From: a virus
Reading direction: 5' to 3' (one strand)
Length of the DNA: 64,000 nucleotides
Virus record (IMG/VR): IMGVR_UViG_3300042549_007551
Location: 1-64,000 of that record
Shown: one piece after another, positions 40,953 to 49,651 of the stretch
How positions within the stretch are numbered: the first letter of the stretch is position 1
How the letters are laid out: every line of letters starts with the position of its first letter
The notes under the pieces: model-generated
Seen by the model: only the letters and a program-made list of their open reading frames with translations
What the model was told of the DNA's origin: nothing
Database searches by the model: none
Translations under genes and position numbers: made by a program

Positions 40953-41201
40953 TTATTTACTATTGGTTCTAAACTTTCTAACTTTACTTACTATCGACTT
41001 AGGTTGTGCAACAAATTGTTTGCCTGCACGATTACCTTGTGCCTTCGCACGATTAGTCGCTGCACGTTCTGATGCACTTAAAGCAGACCACGCTTTTTCA
41101 GGCAGGTATCTTAACCTACCTTCAGAAGGTTTACCGCTTGCAGTTTTCCAACGTTGTTCTGTCCAATGATCAAGTGAACGTTGTGATGCTTTCTTTGGCA
41201 T
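40953..41201 (-). CDS. Small basic conserved phage protein (82 aa)
   Basis: The motif order W-x-x-QRW(K)T-x-SGK … RYLPEKAWSALSASERAATNRAKAQG … GKQFVAQPKSI resembles small basic proteins seen in tailed phages and some large DNA viruses (…LPkkAw..Ls..EkaATnrkKr.G...GkQfv..p). No enzymatic motif is visible; charge suggests nucleic-acid binding or a packaged protein. It lies two bases downstream of the 36-aa gene in a four- or five-gene run of basic proteins leading toward the capsid gene. The family resemblance is from memory. Confidence 0.75.
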   Translation of the reverse strand: MPKKASQRSLDHWTEQRWKTASGKPSEGRLRYLPEKAWSALSASERAATNRAKAQGNRAGKQFVAQPKSIVSKVRKFRTNSK

Positions 41202-41202
41202 A

Positions 41203-41313
41203 TTAATACATGCCTTTAGACTTCATCATTTTACCCTTGCCCATTTTCTTAGGGGTCCAAGTACCTGATAAAGCTGTTCCTTTATTCTTAAACATCTTAG
41301 GTGCTTTCATCAT
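41203..41313 (-). CDS. Tiny basic protein (36 aa)
   Basis: MMKAPKMFKNKGTALSGTW followed by a glycine/lysine/methionine-rich tail. GGTGGAGGATACAA precedes the ATG at 41,313, which overlaps the end of the upstream 57-aa gene; the stop TAA at 41,205 lies two bases before the next start. The tight coupling on both sides supports translation. Function unknown. Confidence 0.65.
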   Translation of the reverse strand: MMKAPKMFKNKGTALSGTWTPKKMGKGKMMKSKGMY

Positions 41314-41483
41314 TTGTATCCTCCACCTTTCTTTTTATATTCACGAGCTAACAATTGTGCTTTACGTGCTGACCATTCACCAGGGTCACCACCTTTAGTA
41401 CCGCGTTTAATTTTATTAAATAAATTCTTACGCATCGTTGGCTTGGTGTAATTGCCAGCGGCGTTTACTTTTGATTTTACCAT
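41310..41483 (-). CDS. Small basic conserved phage protein of the GNYTKPxMRKxLF type (57 aa)
   Basis: Reads MVKSKVNAAGNYTKPTMRK, then LFNKIKRGTKGGDPGEWSAR and KAQLLAREYKKKGGGYK. I recall near-identical patterns in many phages (cyanophages and others), usually near capsid or structural genes, without a known function. The start overlaps the previous stop (ATGGTAA), and the stop overlaps the next start (ATGA). It is rich in K, R and G and probably binds nucleic acid or a structural partner. Confidence 0.8.
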   Translation of the reverse strand: MVKSKVNAAGNYTKPTMRKNLFNKIKRGTKGGDPGEWSARKAQLLAREYKKKGGGYK

Positions 41484-41755
41484 TTGACTTTATCCGCCCA
41501 ATACGCTGCAGACATCTTACCTTTAGCAATATTACTTGCGTGTCTTGCTTTAAAGGCTTCTCGTCTTGCACGGTAGCTTGCAGACTCACCATCTTTTTTA
41601 GGTGATCCACTCACACCTTGTTGACCGAATCGAATGGTCTTAACATCATCTCCAGACTTTGCCACAACCACGTGTGACTTGCTAGGATGGTTTGGTGTAC
41701 GTTTAGGTTTGTTATAACCTGATACGCCAATACGATTAAGAATTGCTTTTGACAT
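41477..41755 (-). CDS. Basic conserved phage protein, RFG…FKARH…AAYWADKVKW (92 aa)
   Basis: MSKAILNRIGVSGYNKPKRT, then VVVAKSGDDVKTIRFGQQGV, and the C-terminal RREAFKARHASNIAKGKMS with AAYWADKVKW. This corresponds to a small family in phages and other large DNA viruses with RFG, FxARH and AYW landmarks. Its role is unknown to me. The ATG at 41,755 follows AAAAGGAGAAGAAC. It heads the run of small basic genes that continues to 40,842. Confidence 0.8.
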   Translation of the reverse strand: MSKAILNRIGVSGYNKPKRTPNHPSKSHVVVAKSGDDVKTIRFGQQGVSGSPKKDGESASYRARREAFKARHASNIAKGKMSAAYWADKVKW

Positions 41756-42056
41756 GTTCTTCTCCTTTTAATAATATATCACGTTTATATTTTAATAACA
41801 AATTTCTAAACCAAACTGCTATGATAATGTTAAGAATCCAGAACGGTGTAAAAGGCGCTAAAATAAAAGCGTATACTGCAGCAGCTGCAATATAACCGCG
41901 TTCATCTTGAAAAACAAATCCATATGCTAGTGGTAAAAACCACGGTAGTGACGTAATAATGTTAGCAAAAATCCAACTGATCCAACCTTCTTTAGTAAGT
42001 AGGATTTCTTTGACTGCTTTTTTTGCTTTGGTTAAAAAATTATTTTGGATTGCCAT
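41736..42056 (-). CDS. Small membrane protein, two to three hydrophobic segments (106 aa)
   Basis: I use the ATG at 42,056 (MAIQNNFLTKAKKAVKEIL…), which overlaps the end of the 47-aa gene by 17 bases; the longer frame reads through that gene. Hydrophobic segments lie at about residues 28-50 (WISWIFANIITSLPWFLPLAYG) and 58-88 (YIAAAAVYAFILAPFTPFWILNIIIAVWF), with basic ends. Size and topology would suit a holin, but nothing proves it and no lysin is adjacent. Confidence 0.7.
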   Translation of the reverse strand: MAIQNNFLTKAKKAVKEILLTKEGWISWIFANIITSLPWFLPLAYGFVFQDERGYIAAAAVYAFILAPFTPFWILNIIIAVWFRNLLLKYKRDILLKGEEHVKSNS

Positions 42057-42183
42057 TGTTAAAATATTCTTCTGCTTCTGCAAACGTTTCAAATTCATAC
42101 TCTTCATTTTCATACATTGATGAAGGTTCAATACTCATTCCAATATATACACCGTTGTGTTTGTAAAAATAAAATTTTTGCAT
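42040..42183 (-). CDS. Small acidic hypothetical protein (47 aa)
   Basis: MQKFYFYKHNGVYIGMSIEP and an acidic C-terminal half (YENEEYEFETFAEAEEYF…). ATG at 42,183 is two bases after the stop of the long tail fibre gene, and the stop TAA at 42,042 lies within the start of the next gene. The beta-beta-alpha look and clean overlaps support a real gene. No family recognised. Confidence 0.65.
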   Translation of the reverse strand: MQKFYFYKHNGVYIGMSIEPSSMYENEEYEFETFAEAEEYFNNGNPK

Positions 42184-42184
42184 A

Positions 42185-45100
42185 TTAATATCCAAACCAT
42201 CTAAATGCTAGACTGGCTCCTGTAAAGTTGTGTCTAAAAGACATTGTAGTTCCACTAAAGAAAATATCAATGTTCATTACTTGTGTGTTAGTTCCATTCG
42301 ACCAAGCAACACGATGTTGTTTGCCAGGCGTTGCAGTTCCAATACTTTGAGCTGATGTAATGGTTAATGGTATACGAGCAATGACTGAACCTGTTGTTGA
42401 GTCTTGATGAATGTATAACCAAAAGTCGCGCATACCACTTGTAAATGTAATCGTTGTAAAACTTGTCGAGTTAGCGATAGCAGAACTTACTCCTATTTCT
42501 CTTTGATGAGTTCCATAATAAACTGCTCGTTCTAATGTAGGCACAACACTTGAAGATGATAATTGACCTAAATCTGTAAGGTCTTTAGGAGCAACGGTTG
42601 TAACTGCTCCAGTTCCAGCACCTACTAAAAGACTTCCTGAAGTTAACGAAGTAGTGCCAGTTCCACCTCTATTAACGGCAATCGTTGAAGCAGTCCATGT
42701 ACCTGTAGTAACAGTACCTAATGTTGTAATACTTGTAGAACCTGCTGTTGGAGCAGCTCCGACCATTGCTGCAGTGATACCACTAACAGTACCAGTAAAT
42801 GTAGGAGATGCAAACATTGTAGCTTTAGATTCATTTGTAACATTACCGAGCCCTACCATTGCTGCAGTAACACCTGAAACAGTTCCTGTAAATGTAGGAC
42901 TACTAAACATCGTTGCTTTAGATTCGTTTGTTACGTTAGCTAATCCAACATCAGTAGCAGTAGGTTTATTACCTTCATGGTAAATAGGATAATATGTATC
43001 ACTAATGTAATCTCTGACTGCACTTAATTTATCATTATAATCTGAAATACCCCAAGAACCGGCAGTATCACTACCACCACTTGACGGGTTTGCAATAAAC
43101 CTTGGTGCGTAAATATCTCCTGTAACTGTGCCACCTGTTAATGGAAGTTTAGTAGCATCAGCTGGTGTAGCCCAACTTCCGTTACCACTTAAAAAGGTGG
43201 TTGCACTTGGAGTACCTGACGCAGCGATGTCTGCAATTTCCACACCGAAAATATGCATTCTTGTTAAGATAATACCTTCAGTTGCATTAACTTTGGTCAC
43301 TGCGCCTACTTGTATTTTTGCATTGGTTCCGGTTGGTTCGGTCGCCGTTAAAGCGCCTGCTGTTGATCCTGCACTTGCAAACCAAAGAATATTACCTGCT
43401 GTATATGTAGATGTATTAACGTTAATTAATTCACCTTGTGTTAGAACATAACCGAAGTCATTCGTCGCAAGTGTTGCTTCTGCTAAACCAATAAAGTAAT
43501 CTGGGTTCGTATTGATTTCACTTGGCACCGCTGCTTTTATTAAGATATGGTCGCCTTGAACACCGGCAAATTGTACGGCTTGTCCTTTGGTAATTGCTGA
43601 TTGTGCTTTACCATAAATGTATAAATACTTTAATTGTTCTTTGACTGCACTTGTTAATAAGAATGCCGAAGCATGATTGCCATCAAGTAAATCAGCGTTT
43701 AAATTTGTAACGGCTGTCGTCGATGCGACCGTTAATGGAGCGGTACCTGTGGCTTGTGTGGAAATAAATGTGGTGGCTTTGGTATTGCCAACAACTTCTA
43801 ATTTTTCAGATGGTGTTCTTGTTGCAATACCAACGTTACTTCCGTCAGGTTGTAAAGCAAGATTTTTATACGATACGCCATCTTGAACAACTTGAATTGT
43901 TCCCATATCGTTGCCGTCTTCAAAATCAACCCAAAGACGTTTAGTTTCAGCATCTCCCATTACGTTTAATTGACCTGTAATTCTTGTGCCACCTGCAACG
44001 TGTAGTTTAACGGCAGGAGCAGTCGTTCCAATACCGACGTTTCCGTTACCAAGAATATGCATTCTTTCAAGATTATTTGTTCCAAAACTAATTGGTTCAT
44101 TATTATATGTGTATATAAAGTTTTTTCCAACAGCATCATTCCATCGTCCAATAATTAAACCCGCCGCAGCACCAGATCCAGTTGTGTTATTAGTAAAATG
44201 AATTGCCGAAGCATTTGTATCAGGTGAATGAATATGAATAAATTTACCTGTTGAATTTAAAACTGGACTTGTAGTTCCTACACCAATTGTATTACTTACA
44301 TTTAAAGTACCAGTAATGTTTCCACCTGTTAAAGGTACATAGTTAGCAAACCGTGGATCACTACTATTGATTACAGAAAAAGTAAATTGTTGATCGTTAC
44401 CATCTCCTGCAACATCACTGTATTTTGTAAACACAATCATATCGCCTGCTTCTAAAGTAACTGGTGATGTTGAGTCGCCTTCATCTCCTGGAGTTAATAC
44501 GTGATATTGAAAAGTTGGTCCTAGTGTGGTTTGATCAGTCCAAGTTAAAGTTACTTCTGCTGCAGCTGTCCACATGTAACCGTACATGTTTTCATAATCG
44601 CCACCCGATAAAGCTACTAACTGTGCAACTAAACCAGTAGAAGCTGCGCTTAATGAAACAGCACCGCTAATAGTACCTACTAAATAAAAACCACGGCCTG
44701 CACCTGTAATAAAATCAGGTAAGTTTGCAACAGGAACTTTGCTAGTTGCATCAAGCGGAGCAACTCCGTTTGCTGCGTTACGTGCTGAAGTATTTATTTT
44801 TGCATCTAAACTTGTTTGTAAATTAGTTACATCTGCAATAGCATGTGTATGTGCATTAGGTGCAGCTGTAACTGTAATGTTAGCAGAACCATTAAAACTA
44901 ACACCATTAATTGTTCTTGCTGTTTGTAATGTTGTAGCAGTAGCAGCATTTCCTGTAGTACTATCTGAAACTCTAGCACTATCTACTCTAACACCATAAG
45001 TGTTTAGACCATTCCAACCCATTAATGTAGGATATGTAGCTGACCAAAATACGTCTGGGTTTGTGTTATTTTTAGCTGTACCACCAGGAGCTGTGCCATT

Positions 45101-46432
45101 AGAAGCATCAAATATAGTATGACCGTTACCGTAGTTTTTCCAAGCAAGTTCACCTATTACATTACCAATTACTGAAGTACTATTGTTCCAGTCACTTCTT
45201 GTTCTTGCTGAAACAAATGCTGTAGAGTGAAGTCCATCTAGTAAGTCAGCATTTAAATTTGCAACTGCAGTAGTAGACGTAACAGCTAACGGTGATGTGC
45301 CTGTAGCAATAGTAGATATTAAACGAGTCCCTTGCACAGTTCCTGGGAAAAATGCATTTTGTGACATATCAAAAGAATATAAATCATTAGTACCTGCTAG
45401 TGTTGAAGGAACTTGCCAAGCATTTTCACCAAAAATTCTAATACCCTCTACTTGAGCAGTACTAGGATAATTAGTATCTTTTGTAGTCATGATAAAAGTT
45501 AAACGTAATTGCCAGTTATTTCCTGTTTGTGTTGTACCACCACCAAGAGTTCCTAATACTAAAGGTATGTCATTCCAGCCTGACCATCCACTTAATGAAT
45601 ATGTTCCAACTGTAGACCATGCTCCACTTGATTGAAAGTTAACACCTGTTCTAGTTTCAACTAAAACATTCATACCACCACTGGATGCAATGTTAATTAA
45701 CATCTTTCTTGGGTTTGTGTAAACATATCCAGTGGTTCCATTTTGAGCAGTTAATGTGACTCTAGTTCTACTTGTAGTAAAGTATTCACCACTTATTCTA
45801 CCGACTGTAACTGACATCGCAGTAGTACACCATTGTGATTTTTGTGTAGCATTATAGTTATAATTAGTCCAAGTTGTACCACTGTCAGCAGAATATTCAA
45901 AATCTAATCCAGCACCATTAATAAAAGCAATTCTATTAGCACTAAGTTCATTTGAAAGTGACATACCAATAGGTGTAACTTGTCCACTAAGATGTTTACC
46001 ACCCCATGTTAAATAAGATTCACTTACTCCAGTGATAGGAATAGTTATATTTGCTGATCCATTAAATGATGTAGCCGTTCCAACTGCACCTGTTCCAATA
46101 CCAATAGTTCTTCCAGTAGTTAATATATCAGCAGTTCCAGCAGTAGTTACATTTAAATTACTTACTCTAGTTGTAGAAGCAACAACAAAAGGAGCAGTTC
46201 CTGTTGCTACTGTTGATGTTAGTTGTCCACTCATCGTATCGCCGGTAATGTTTACATAATTATCTACACCAGCAGGCACCGCCCACTGTCCATCTCCACG
46301 AAGAAAAGTAGTACCACTTGGAGTACCACTTGCTGCGATCTGACCTACACTTGTTTTAGGGTATAGCTCTTCAAACGCACCCAGCCCTCCGTTAAGAGTT
46401 GGGTTCCAACGTTTAAGAATTGTGTTTGGCAT
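42185..46432 (-). CDS. Tail fibre protein (1,415 aa)
   Basis: Starts MPNTILKRWNPTLNGGLGAF, an N-terminal pattern shared with the next fibre (I-x-KRW), presumably the virion anchor. The shaft contains repeats typical of phage fibres: LLDGLHSTAF and LLDGNHASAF, IGIGT/VGIGTTAP, GLGNVTNESKATMF repeated twice, NRGGTGTTSL, and FLRGDGQWAVP / FLSGNGSWATP. The C-terminal 110 residues form a separate beta-rich domain (…MRDFWLYIHQDSTTGS…SLAFRWFGY) that is the best candidate for the receptor-binding tip. No peptidase S74 chaperone is evident at the end. It forms the distal part of a fibre cassette with 46,450-48,258. Confidence 0.88.
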   Translation of the reverse strand: MPNTILKRWNPTLNGGLGAFEELYPKTSVGQIAASGTPSGTTFLRGDGQWAVPAGVDNYVNITGDTMSGQLTSTVATGTAPFVVASTTRVSNLNVTTAGTADILTTGRTIGIGTGAVGTATSFNGSANITIPITGVSESYLTWGGKHLSGQVTPIGMSLSNELSANRIAFINGAGLDFEYSADSGTTWTNYNYNATQKSQWCTTAMSVTVGRISGEYFTTSRTRVTLTAQNGTTGYVYTNPRKMLINIASSGGMNVLVETRTGVNFQSSGAWSTVGTYSLSGWSGWNDIPLVLGTLGGGTTQTGNNWQLRLTFIMTTKDTNYPSTAQVEGIRIFGENAWQVPSTLAGTNDLYSFDMSQNAFFPGTVQGTRLISTIATGTSPLAVTSTTAVANLNADLLDGLHSTAFVSARTRSDWNNSTSVIGNVIGELAWKNYGNGHTIFDASNGTAPGGTAKNNTNPDVFWSATYPTLMGWNGLNTYGVRVDSARVSDSTTGNAATATTLQTARTINGVSFNGSANITVTAAPNAHTHAIADVTNLQTSLDAKINTSARNAANGVAPLDATSKVPVANLPDFITGAGRGFYLVGTISGAVSLSAASTGLVAQLVALSGGDYENMYGYMWTAAAEVTLTWTDQTTLGPTFQYHVLTPGDEGDSTSPVTLEAGDMIVFTKYSDVAGDGNDQQFTFSVINSSDPRFANYVPLTGGNITGTLNVSNTIGVGTTSPVLNSTGKFIHIHSPDTNASAIHFTNNTTGSGAAAGLIIGRWNDAVGKNFIYTYNNEPISFGTNNLERMHILGNGNVGIGTTAPAVKLHVAGGTRITGQLNVMGDAETKRLWVDFEDGNDMGTIQVVQDGVSYKNLALQPDGSNVGIATRTPSEKLEVVGNTKATTFISTQATGTAPLTVASTTAVTNLNADLLDGNHASAFLLTSAVKEQLKYLYIYGKAQSAITKGQAVQFAGVQGDHILIKAAVPSEINTNPDYFIGLAEATLATNDFGYVLTQGELINVNTSTYTAGNILWFASAGSTAGALTATEPTGTNAKIQVGAVTKVNATEGIILTRMHIFGVEIADIAASGTPSATTFLSGNGSWATPADATKLPLTGGTVTGDIYAPRFIANPSSGGSDTAGSWGISDYNDKLSAVRDYISDTYYPIYHEGNKPTATDVGLANVTNESKATMFSSPTFTGTVSGVTAAMVGLGNVTNESKATMFASPTFTGTVSGITAAMVGAAPTAGSTSITTLGTVTTGTWTASTIAVNRGGTGTTSLTSGSLLVGAGTGAVTTVAPKDLTDLGQLSSSSVVPTLERAVYYGTHQREIGVSSAIANSTSFTTITFTSGMRDFWLYIHQDSTTGSVIARIPLTITSAQSIGTATPGKQHRVAWSNGTNTQVMNIDIFFSGTTMSFRHNFTGASLAFRWFGY

Positions 46433-46449
46433 GGTTTTATACCAGCCTA

Positions 46450-48258
46450 TTAGTTAATGTCGAACCAGACCGTACCTGCTAAAGGAGTAGTTGGAGTTGC
46501 TGTTTGAATAAATAATGGGTGGTTCATTCTAAATGCATCTGAAGCCATTGTTAAACCACCTAAAGCAGTTGCTGTATAAGTTGTGTTATTGTCAGTACCC
46601 CATTCAACAGCAGTTGCACCAGAGTTTATTTTTAAAACTTGACCAGCTGTGCCTTTAGCTAAACGAATATTATTTGTACCATTATGAGTTAATAAGTCTC
46701 CTCCAGCTGATAATGGTGAAAGCGCATCAAAACTTAAAAGTTTAGTAGTTTGTCCCGTACCACCATTAGCAAGAGCAACAGTTCCTGTTACGTTAGCGGC
46801 AGTTCCTGTAGTGTTTTGATTTAAAGTGGGAATGTCACCTGCAGCAAGAGCGCCCCATGCAGGAGCAGCAGATGCACTACCTGTACCTGTTTGACTTAAG
46901 AATTGTTTAGTAGCGCTTGTATTACCTGCAAGTTTTACGTTACTACCTAAAGCTCCACCATAAATAATATCACCTAAACTATCTATTGGTGATAAAGCAT
47001 TAAAAGCATTAGTTTTAGTAGCAAATCCAGTACCACCATTCGCGAGTGCGACTACGCCTGTTACGTTTGCAGCAGTACCAGTTGTGTTTTGGTTAAGCGT
47101 TGGAACATCAGCAGCTTGAATTCCCGACATTAAAATATTAGATCCATTACCTCTTAAATAACTTCCTGCAGTAACCGACCCTGCAAGAGCATTAATAGCA
47201 GTTTGAGCAGTTGTAGCACCTGTACCACCGTTTGCGATTGCAACTACACCTGTTACGTTAGCTGCAGTACCAGTTGTGTTTTGGTTAAGTGTTGGGATGT
47301 CTCCGGCAGCTAAAGTTTTAGATGAAACAGATGTTACGTGTCCTAAACTATTAACAGTAATTGCAGAAAGAACAAGACCTGTTGCAGCTGTAATAGTACT
47401 ATTAGCCCCATCTGTTGGGTGAGCATAAGTTCCGGTAGGAGTTCCCCAAGTTCCAGCACCTGTTAAATATTTAACGTTATCAGTAGCAGCTGGTGTTGGA
47501 ACAAGACCAGCCGTACCGGGATTAGTACCGTTAGCACCAGTCATTAATTCATAAGTATTATTAACAGTTGCAAAAACAAAACTATAAGGTGATCCAACTG
47601 TACCAGCTCCCGTAATATTAGTAAGAATAAACCAATCGCCAGTTTCAATATTTACAGTTAATTGTGATCCTGGGGAACGTTCTTCACCTGGGTTAATACC
47701 ACTTGTAGTAGCATATACTCCACCTACGTCTATTGCTCCAGTTCCACTGGTAATAGTAACTGCAGTTGTTGTTACCCAATAATAACCAATAGCACTACGA
47801 CCAGCACTTGCAGCGTTAGCAACAGCAGCAAGACCAAGGTTTCTAATGTCACTATTTGCACCTACTGTAGCAAAAAAACGCAAACTATCAAAAACAGAGT
47901 TAGGTAAATACGCAGGTTTAATTTTAAGTGTATTTCCTGAACCTTCAAAAACACTAACAGGAGTATGTGCAGTTACATCTACTACTAAATCAGTAGCATT
48001 AGTTTTAGCACTTTCTTTTACAAACCCATCTGTAAATGTTAAAGACACACCTGTTCCATTAGCAGTAGCATTATTATTCATTGTTAAATCTGTGCTATTA
48101 GTAATACTAACTACAACAGTTCCAGTAGGAATACCTGTACCTGAAATAACTGCACCTTGTTTAATGCTTGCTGTAGCCCCAACAGTTAAGTTAGGTGTTC
48201 CTGAAGTAGTGTTAAATGCTTGTACAACACTACCTGTCGTCCAACGTTTAATAATCAT
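46450..48258 (-). CDS. Second tail fibre-like protein (602 aa)
   Basis: MIIKRWTTGSVVQAFNTTSG resembles the anchor of the 1,415-aa fibre. Three near-identical units of DIPTLNQNTTGTAANVTG followed by xxALANGGTG appear in the C-terminal half, also visible as repeats in the DNA. The C-terminus (FRMNHPLFIQTATPTTPLAGTVWFDIN) ends like many short fibre subunits. An early domain around residues 130-230 resembles a region also found in the larger fibre (GYYWVTTTAVT… / GRGFYLVGT…). The start overlaps the stop of the coiled-coil gene (ATGA), with GGAGGAAAC upstream. Confidence 0.85.
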   Translation of the reverse strand: MIIKRWTTGSVVQAFNTTSGTPNLTVGATASIKQGAVISGTGIPTGTVVVSITNSTDLTMNNNATANGTGVSLTFTDGFVKESAKTNATDLVVDVTAHTPVSVFEGSGNTLKIKPAYLPNSVFDSLRFFATVGANSDIRNLGLAAVANAASAGRSAIGYYWVTTTAVTITSGTGAIDVGGVYATTSGINPGEERSPGSQLTVNIETGDWFILTNITGAGTVGSPYSFVFATVNNTYELMTGANGTNPGTAGLVPTPAATDNVKYLTGAGTWGTPTGTYAHPTDGANSTITAATGLVLSAITVNSLGHVTSVSSKTLAAGDIPTLNQNTTGTAANVTGVVAIANGGTGATTAQTAINALAGSVTAGSYLRGNGSNILMSGIQAADVPTLNQNTTGTAANVTGVVALANGGTGFATKTNAFNALSPIDSLGDIIYGGALGSNVKLAGNTSATKQFLSQTGTGSASAAPAWGALAAGDIPTLNQNTTGTAANVTGTVALANGGTGQTTKLLSFDALSPLSAGGDLLTHNGTNNIRLAKGTAGQVLKINSGATAVEWGTDNNTTYTATALGGLTMASDAFRMNHPLFIQTATPTTPLAGTVWFDIN

Positions 48259-48746
48259 TTTTTGTTTCCTCCGTTATACTCTTCAATTTTTATTGAAAGG
48301 TATTTTTCAACCGTTTGAGTATTTTTAAAAAAGACGCCTAACATTTTATTTTGATCTTGAAAAGAAGTAATGTACTCATCAAATAAATTAGCAAGTTTAG
48401 TTAAGTCAGATTTTAGCATTTCAATTTGTTTATCTTTAGATGTTTTTAAAGTTAAAATTTCTTGCTCTTTACTTTGTACAACGTTTTGTAACACAGCTGT
48501 TTCATTTTTTGACTTATCTAAATGTTGACGTACACTGTGTTCATTAGCAACAATTTCTTCGTTACTTTTTTTAATAGATAACAATTCTTTTTTAAGCAAT
48601 GTAATTTCTTCTTTTAATTGTGGTAACAAAGCATTTTCTGCTTCTAACAAAATAATCTTTTTAAAAAGTTCTTTTTCATTACTAACAAACACCGGACTTT
48701 TTTCCATTGTTTCTTCTTTTAATTCAAGTTCTTTTTTAGTTGCCAT
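48255..48746 (-). CDS. Coiled-coil protein, possible fibre assembly or connector factor (163 aa)
   Basis: Residues 20-150 are an almost continuous heptad-type coiled coil (ELFKKIILLEAENALLPQLK…EEITLLKKELLSIKK…). No other domain. It has its own extended -10 promoter (48,764-48,773), is preceded by GGTGAGGAATTT and is coupled to the downstream fibre gene. It may act as a stalk, spacer or assembly chaperone for the fibre. Confidence 0.72.
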   Translation of the reverse strand: MATKKELELKEETMEKSPVFVSNEKELFKKIILLEAENALLPQLKEEITLLKKELLSIKKSNEEIVANEHSVRQHLDKSKNETAVLQNVVQSKEQEILTLKTSKDKQIEMLKSDLTKLANLFDEYITSFQDQNKMLGVFFKNTQTVEKYLSIKIEEYNGGNKK

Positions 48747-48763
48747 AAATTCCTCACCTTTTT

Positions 48764-48773
48764 ATTGTATCAC
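48764..48773 (-). promoter_or_regulatory. Extended -10 promoter of the fibre operon
   Basis: GTGATACAAT reading leftward, located after the stop of the 134-aa gene and 17 bases before the ATG at 48,746. The TG dinucleotide and spacing match the other late promoter candidates; no -35 is visible. Confidence 0.6.
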
Positions 48774-48777
48774 AAAT

Positions 48778-49182
48778 TTAAAACTCAAACCAAATATCAT
48801 TTGTTTTATTATTGGTTGGTGGCGTATCTGATACAACAACTTTATTAGCAGTCGTTGCTTTAAACGCTTCAGTAGTTCCGTCATAACGAATAAACTGTCC
48901 GTCTTGCAAGTTAGCAATATTAAATTGTGCAAGTATACTTAAAAGTGTATTAATAACCCCTTCATCTTCAAATTCATTAAGCCCAGTGGTAACACTAGTA
49001 TAAGTACCGAACAAAGCTTTATGTAATTTTTCAAGATACTCGACGGTTACGTTAGCTTGAAGTTTAAGTGTATTAACAACTTGATTCCATTCTTGGATCG
49101 TTAAACTATTCGCGGCTTGTTTAACTTGTTCTACGATGCCGTTTCTAACTAATGTGGGTTTCTTTTCAAGAAAAACTGCCAT
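48778..49182 (-). CDS. Hypothetical structural protein (134 aa)
   Basis: MAVFLEKKPTLVRNGIVEQV, then a helical region (SLTIQEWNQVVNTLKLQANVTVEYLEKLHKALF) and a C-terminal beta segment (LQDGQFIRYDGTTEAFKAT…NDIWFEF) that resembles the short fibre-attachment modules of phage tail proteins. It lies next to the fibre genes and ends just before their promoter. It could be a fibre adaptor; not recognised as a named family. Confidence 0.68.
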   Translation of the reverse strand: MAVFLEKKPTLVRNGIVEQVKQAANSLTIQEWNQVVNTLKLQANVTVEYLEKLHKALFGTYTSVTTGLNEFEDEGVINTLLSILAQFNIANLQDGQFIRYDGTTEAFKATTANKVVVSDTPPTNNKTNDIWFEF

Positions 49183-49183
49183 G

Positions 49184-49651
49184 TTATTTGTTTACTACGC
49201 CTAACACGTAGCCTTTTGAAAGAAGGTACAGTTCTTTATACTTGAGATGAAATGCATCAAACACACTAGCAACTGCCATGCTTCCAAACAATACAATGAC
49301 TGTTTCAAAGTATGATGTAAACGCTACATCAATTGCATTTTCTATCACATACTTAAGTGTAAGACCTAATGTAATTAAAACAATAAACAATAATATCTTT
49401 GGGCTCGCTTTAACTAAACCTTTAAATAGACTAGGTTCCCATGCGCTAACCCATTGTGGTATGTCTGACGCTAGTTTAATAATTCCTATGGTGCCTACAA
49501 TAATCGTTGGCATAACCAGTCTACTGGAAACAGGCGTCTCAGTAAAACCTAACTTAATTGCAAAGTATGCAAAAGGTAAAACATATCCTATTAGAAATCC
49601 AATCCAATAGTAAGTATTTTTTAACTTTGCATAGTTAAGTGTGGTGCTCAT
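49184..49651 (-). CDS. Four-segment membrane protein, holin candidate (155 aa)
   Basis: Hydrophobic segments at about residues 14-36, 46-66, 84-106 and 116-136, with a cytoplasmic-type basic tail. It overlaps the next gene by one base (TAATG) and its partner at 49,651-50,151 also has a membrane segment, so the two might form a lysis or membrane-channel pair. The length is somewhat above that of typical class I-II holins. Lysis function is a guess from topology and gene context. Confidence 0.65.
   Translation of the reverse strand: MSTTLNYAKLKNTYYWIGFLIGYVLPFAYFAIKLGFTETPVSSRLVMPTIIVGTIGIIKLASDIPQWVSAWEPSLFKGLVKASPKILLFIVLITLGLTLKYVIENAIDVAFTSYFETVIVLFGSMAVASVFDAFHLKYKELYLLSKGYVLGVVNK

Noticed and set aside
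42654-48328. Valine/alanine-rich open frames opposite the tail fibre genes
   Set aside because: Compositional shadows of the repetitive threonine/glycine-rich fibre frames; no ribosome sites and no independent gene structure.
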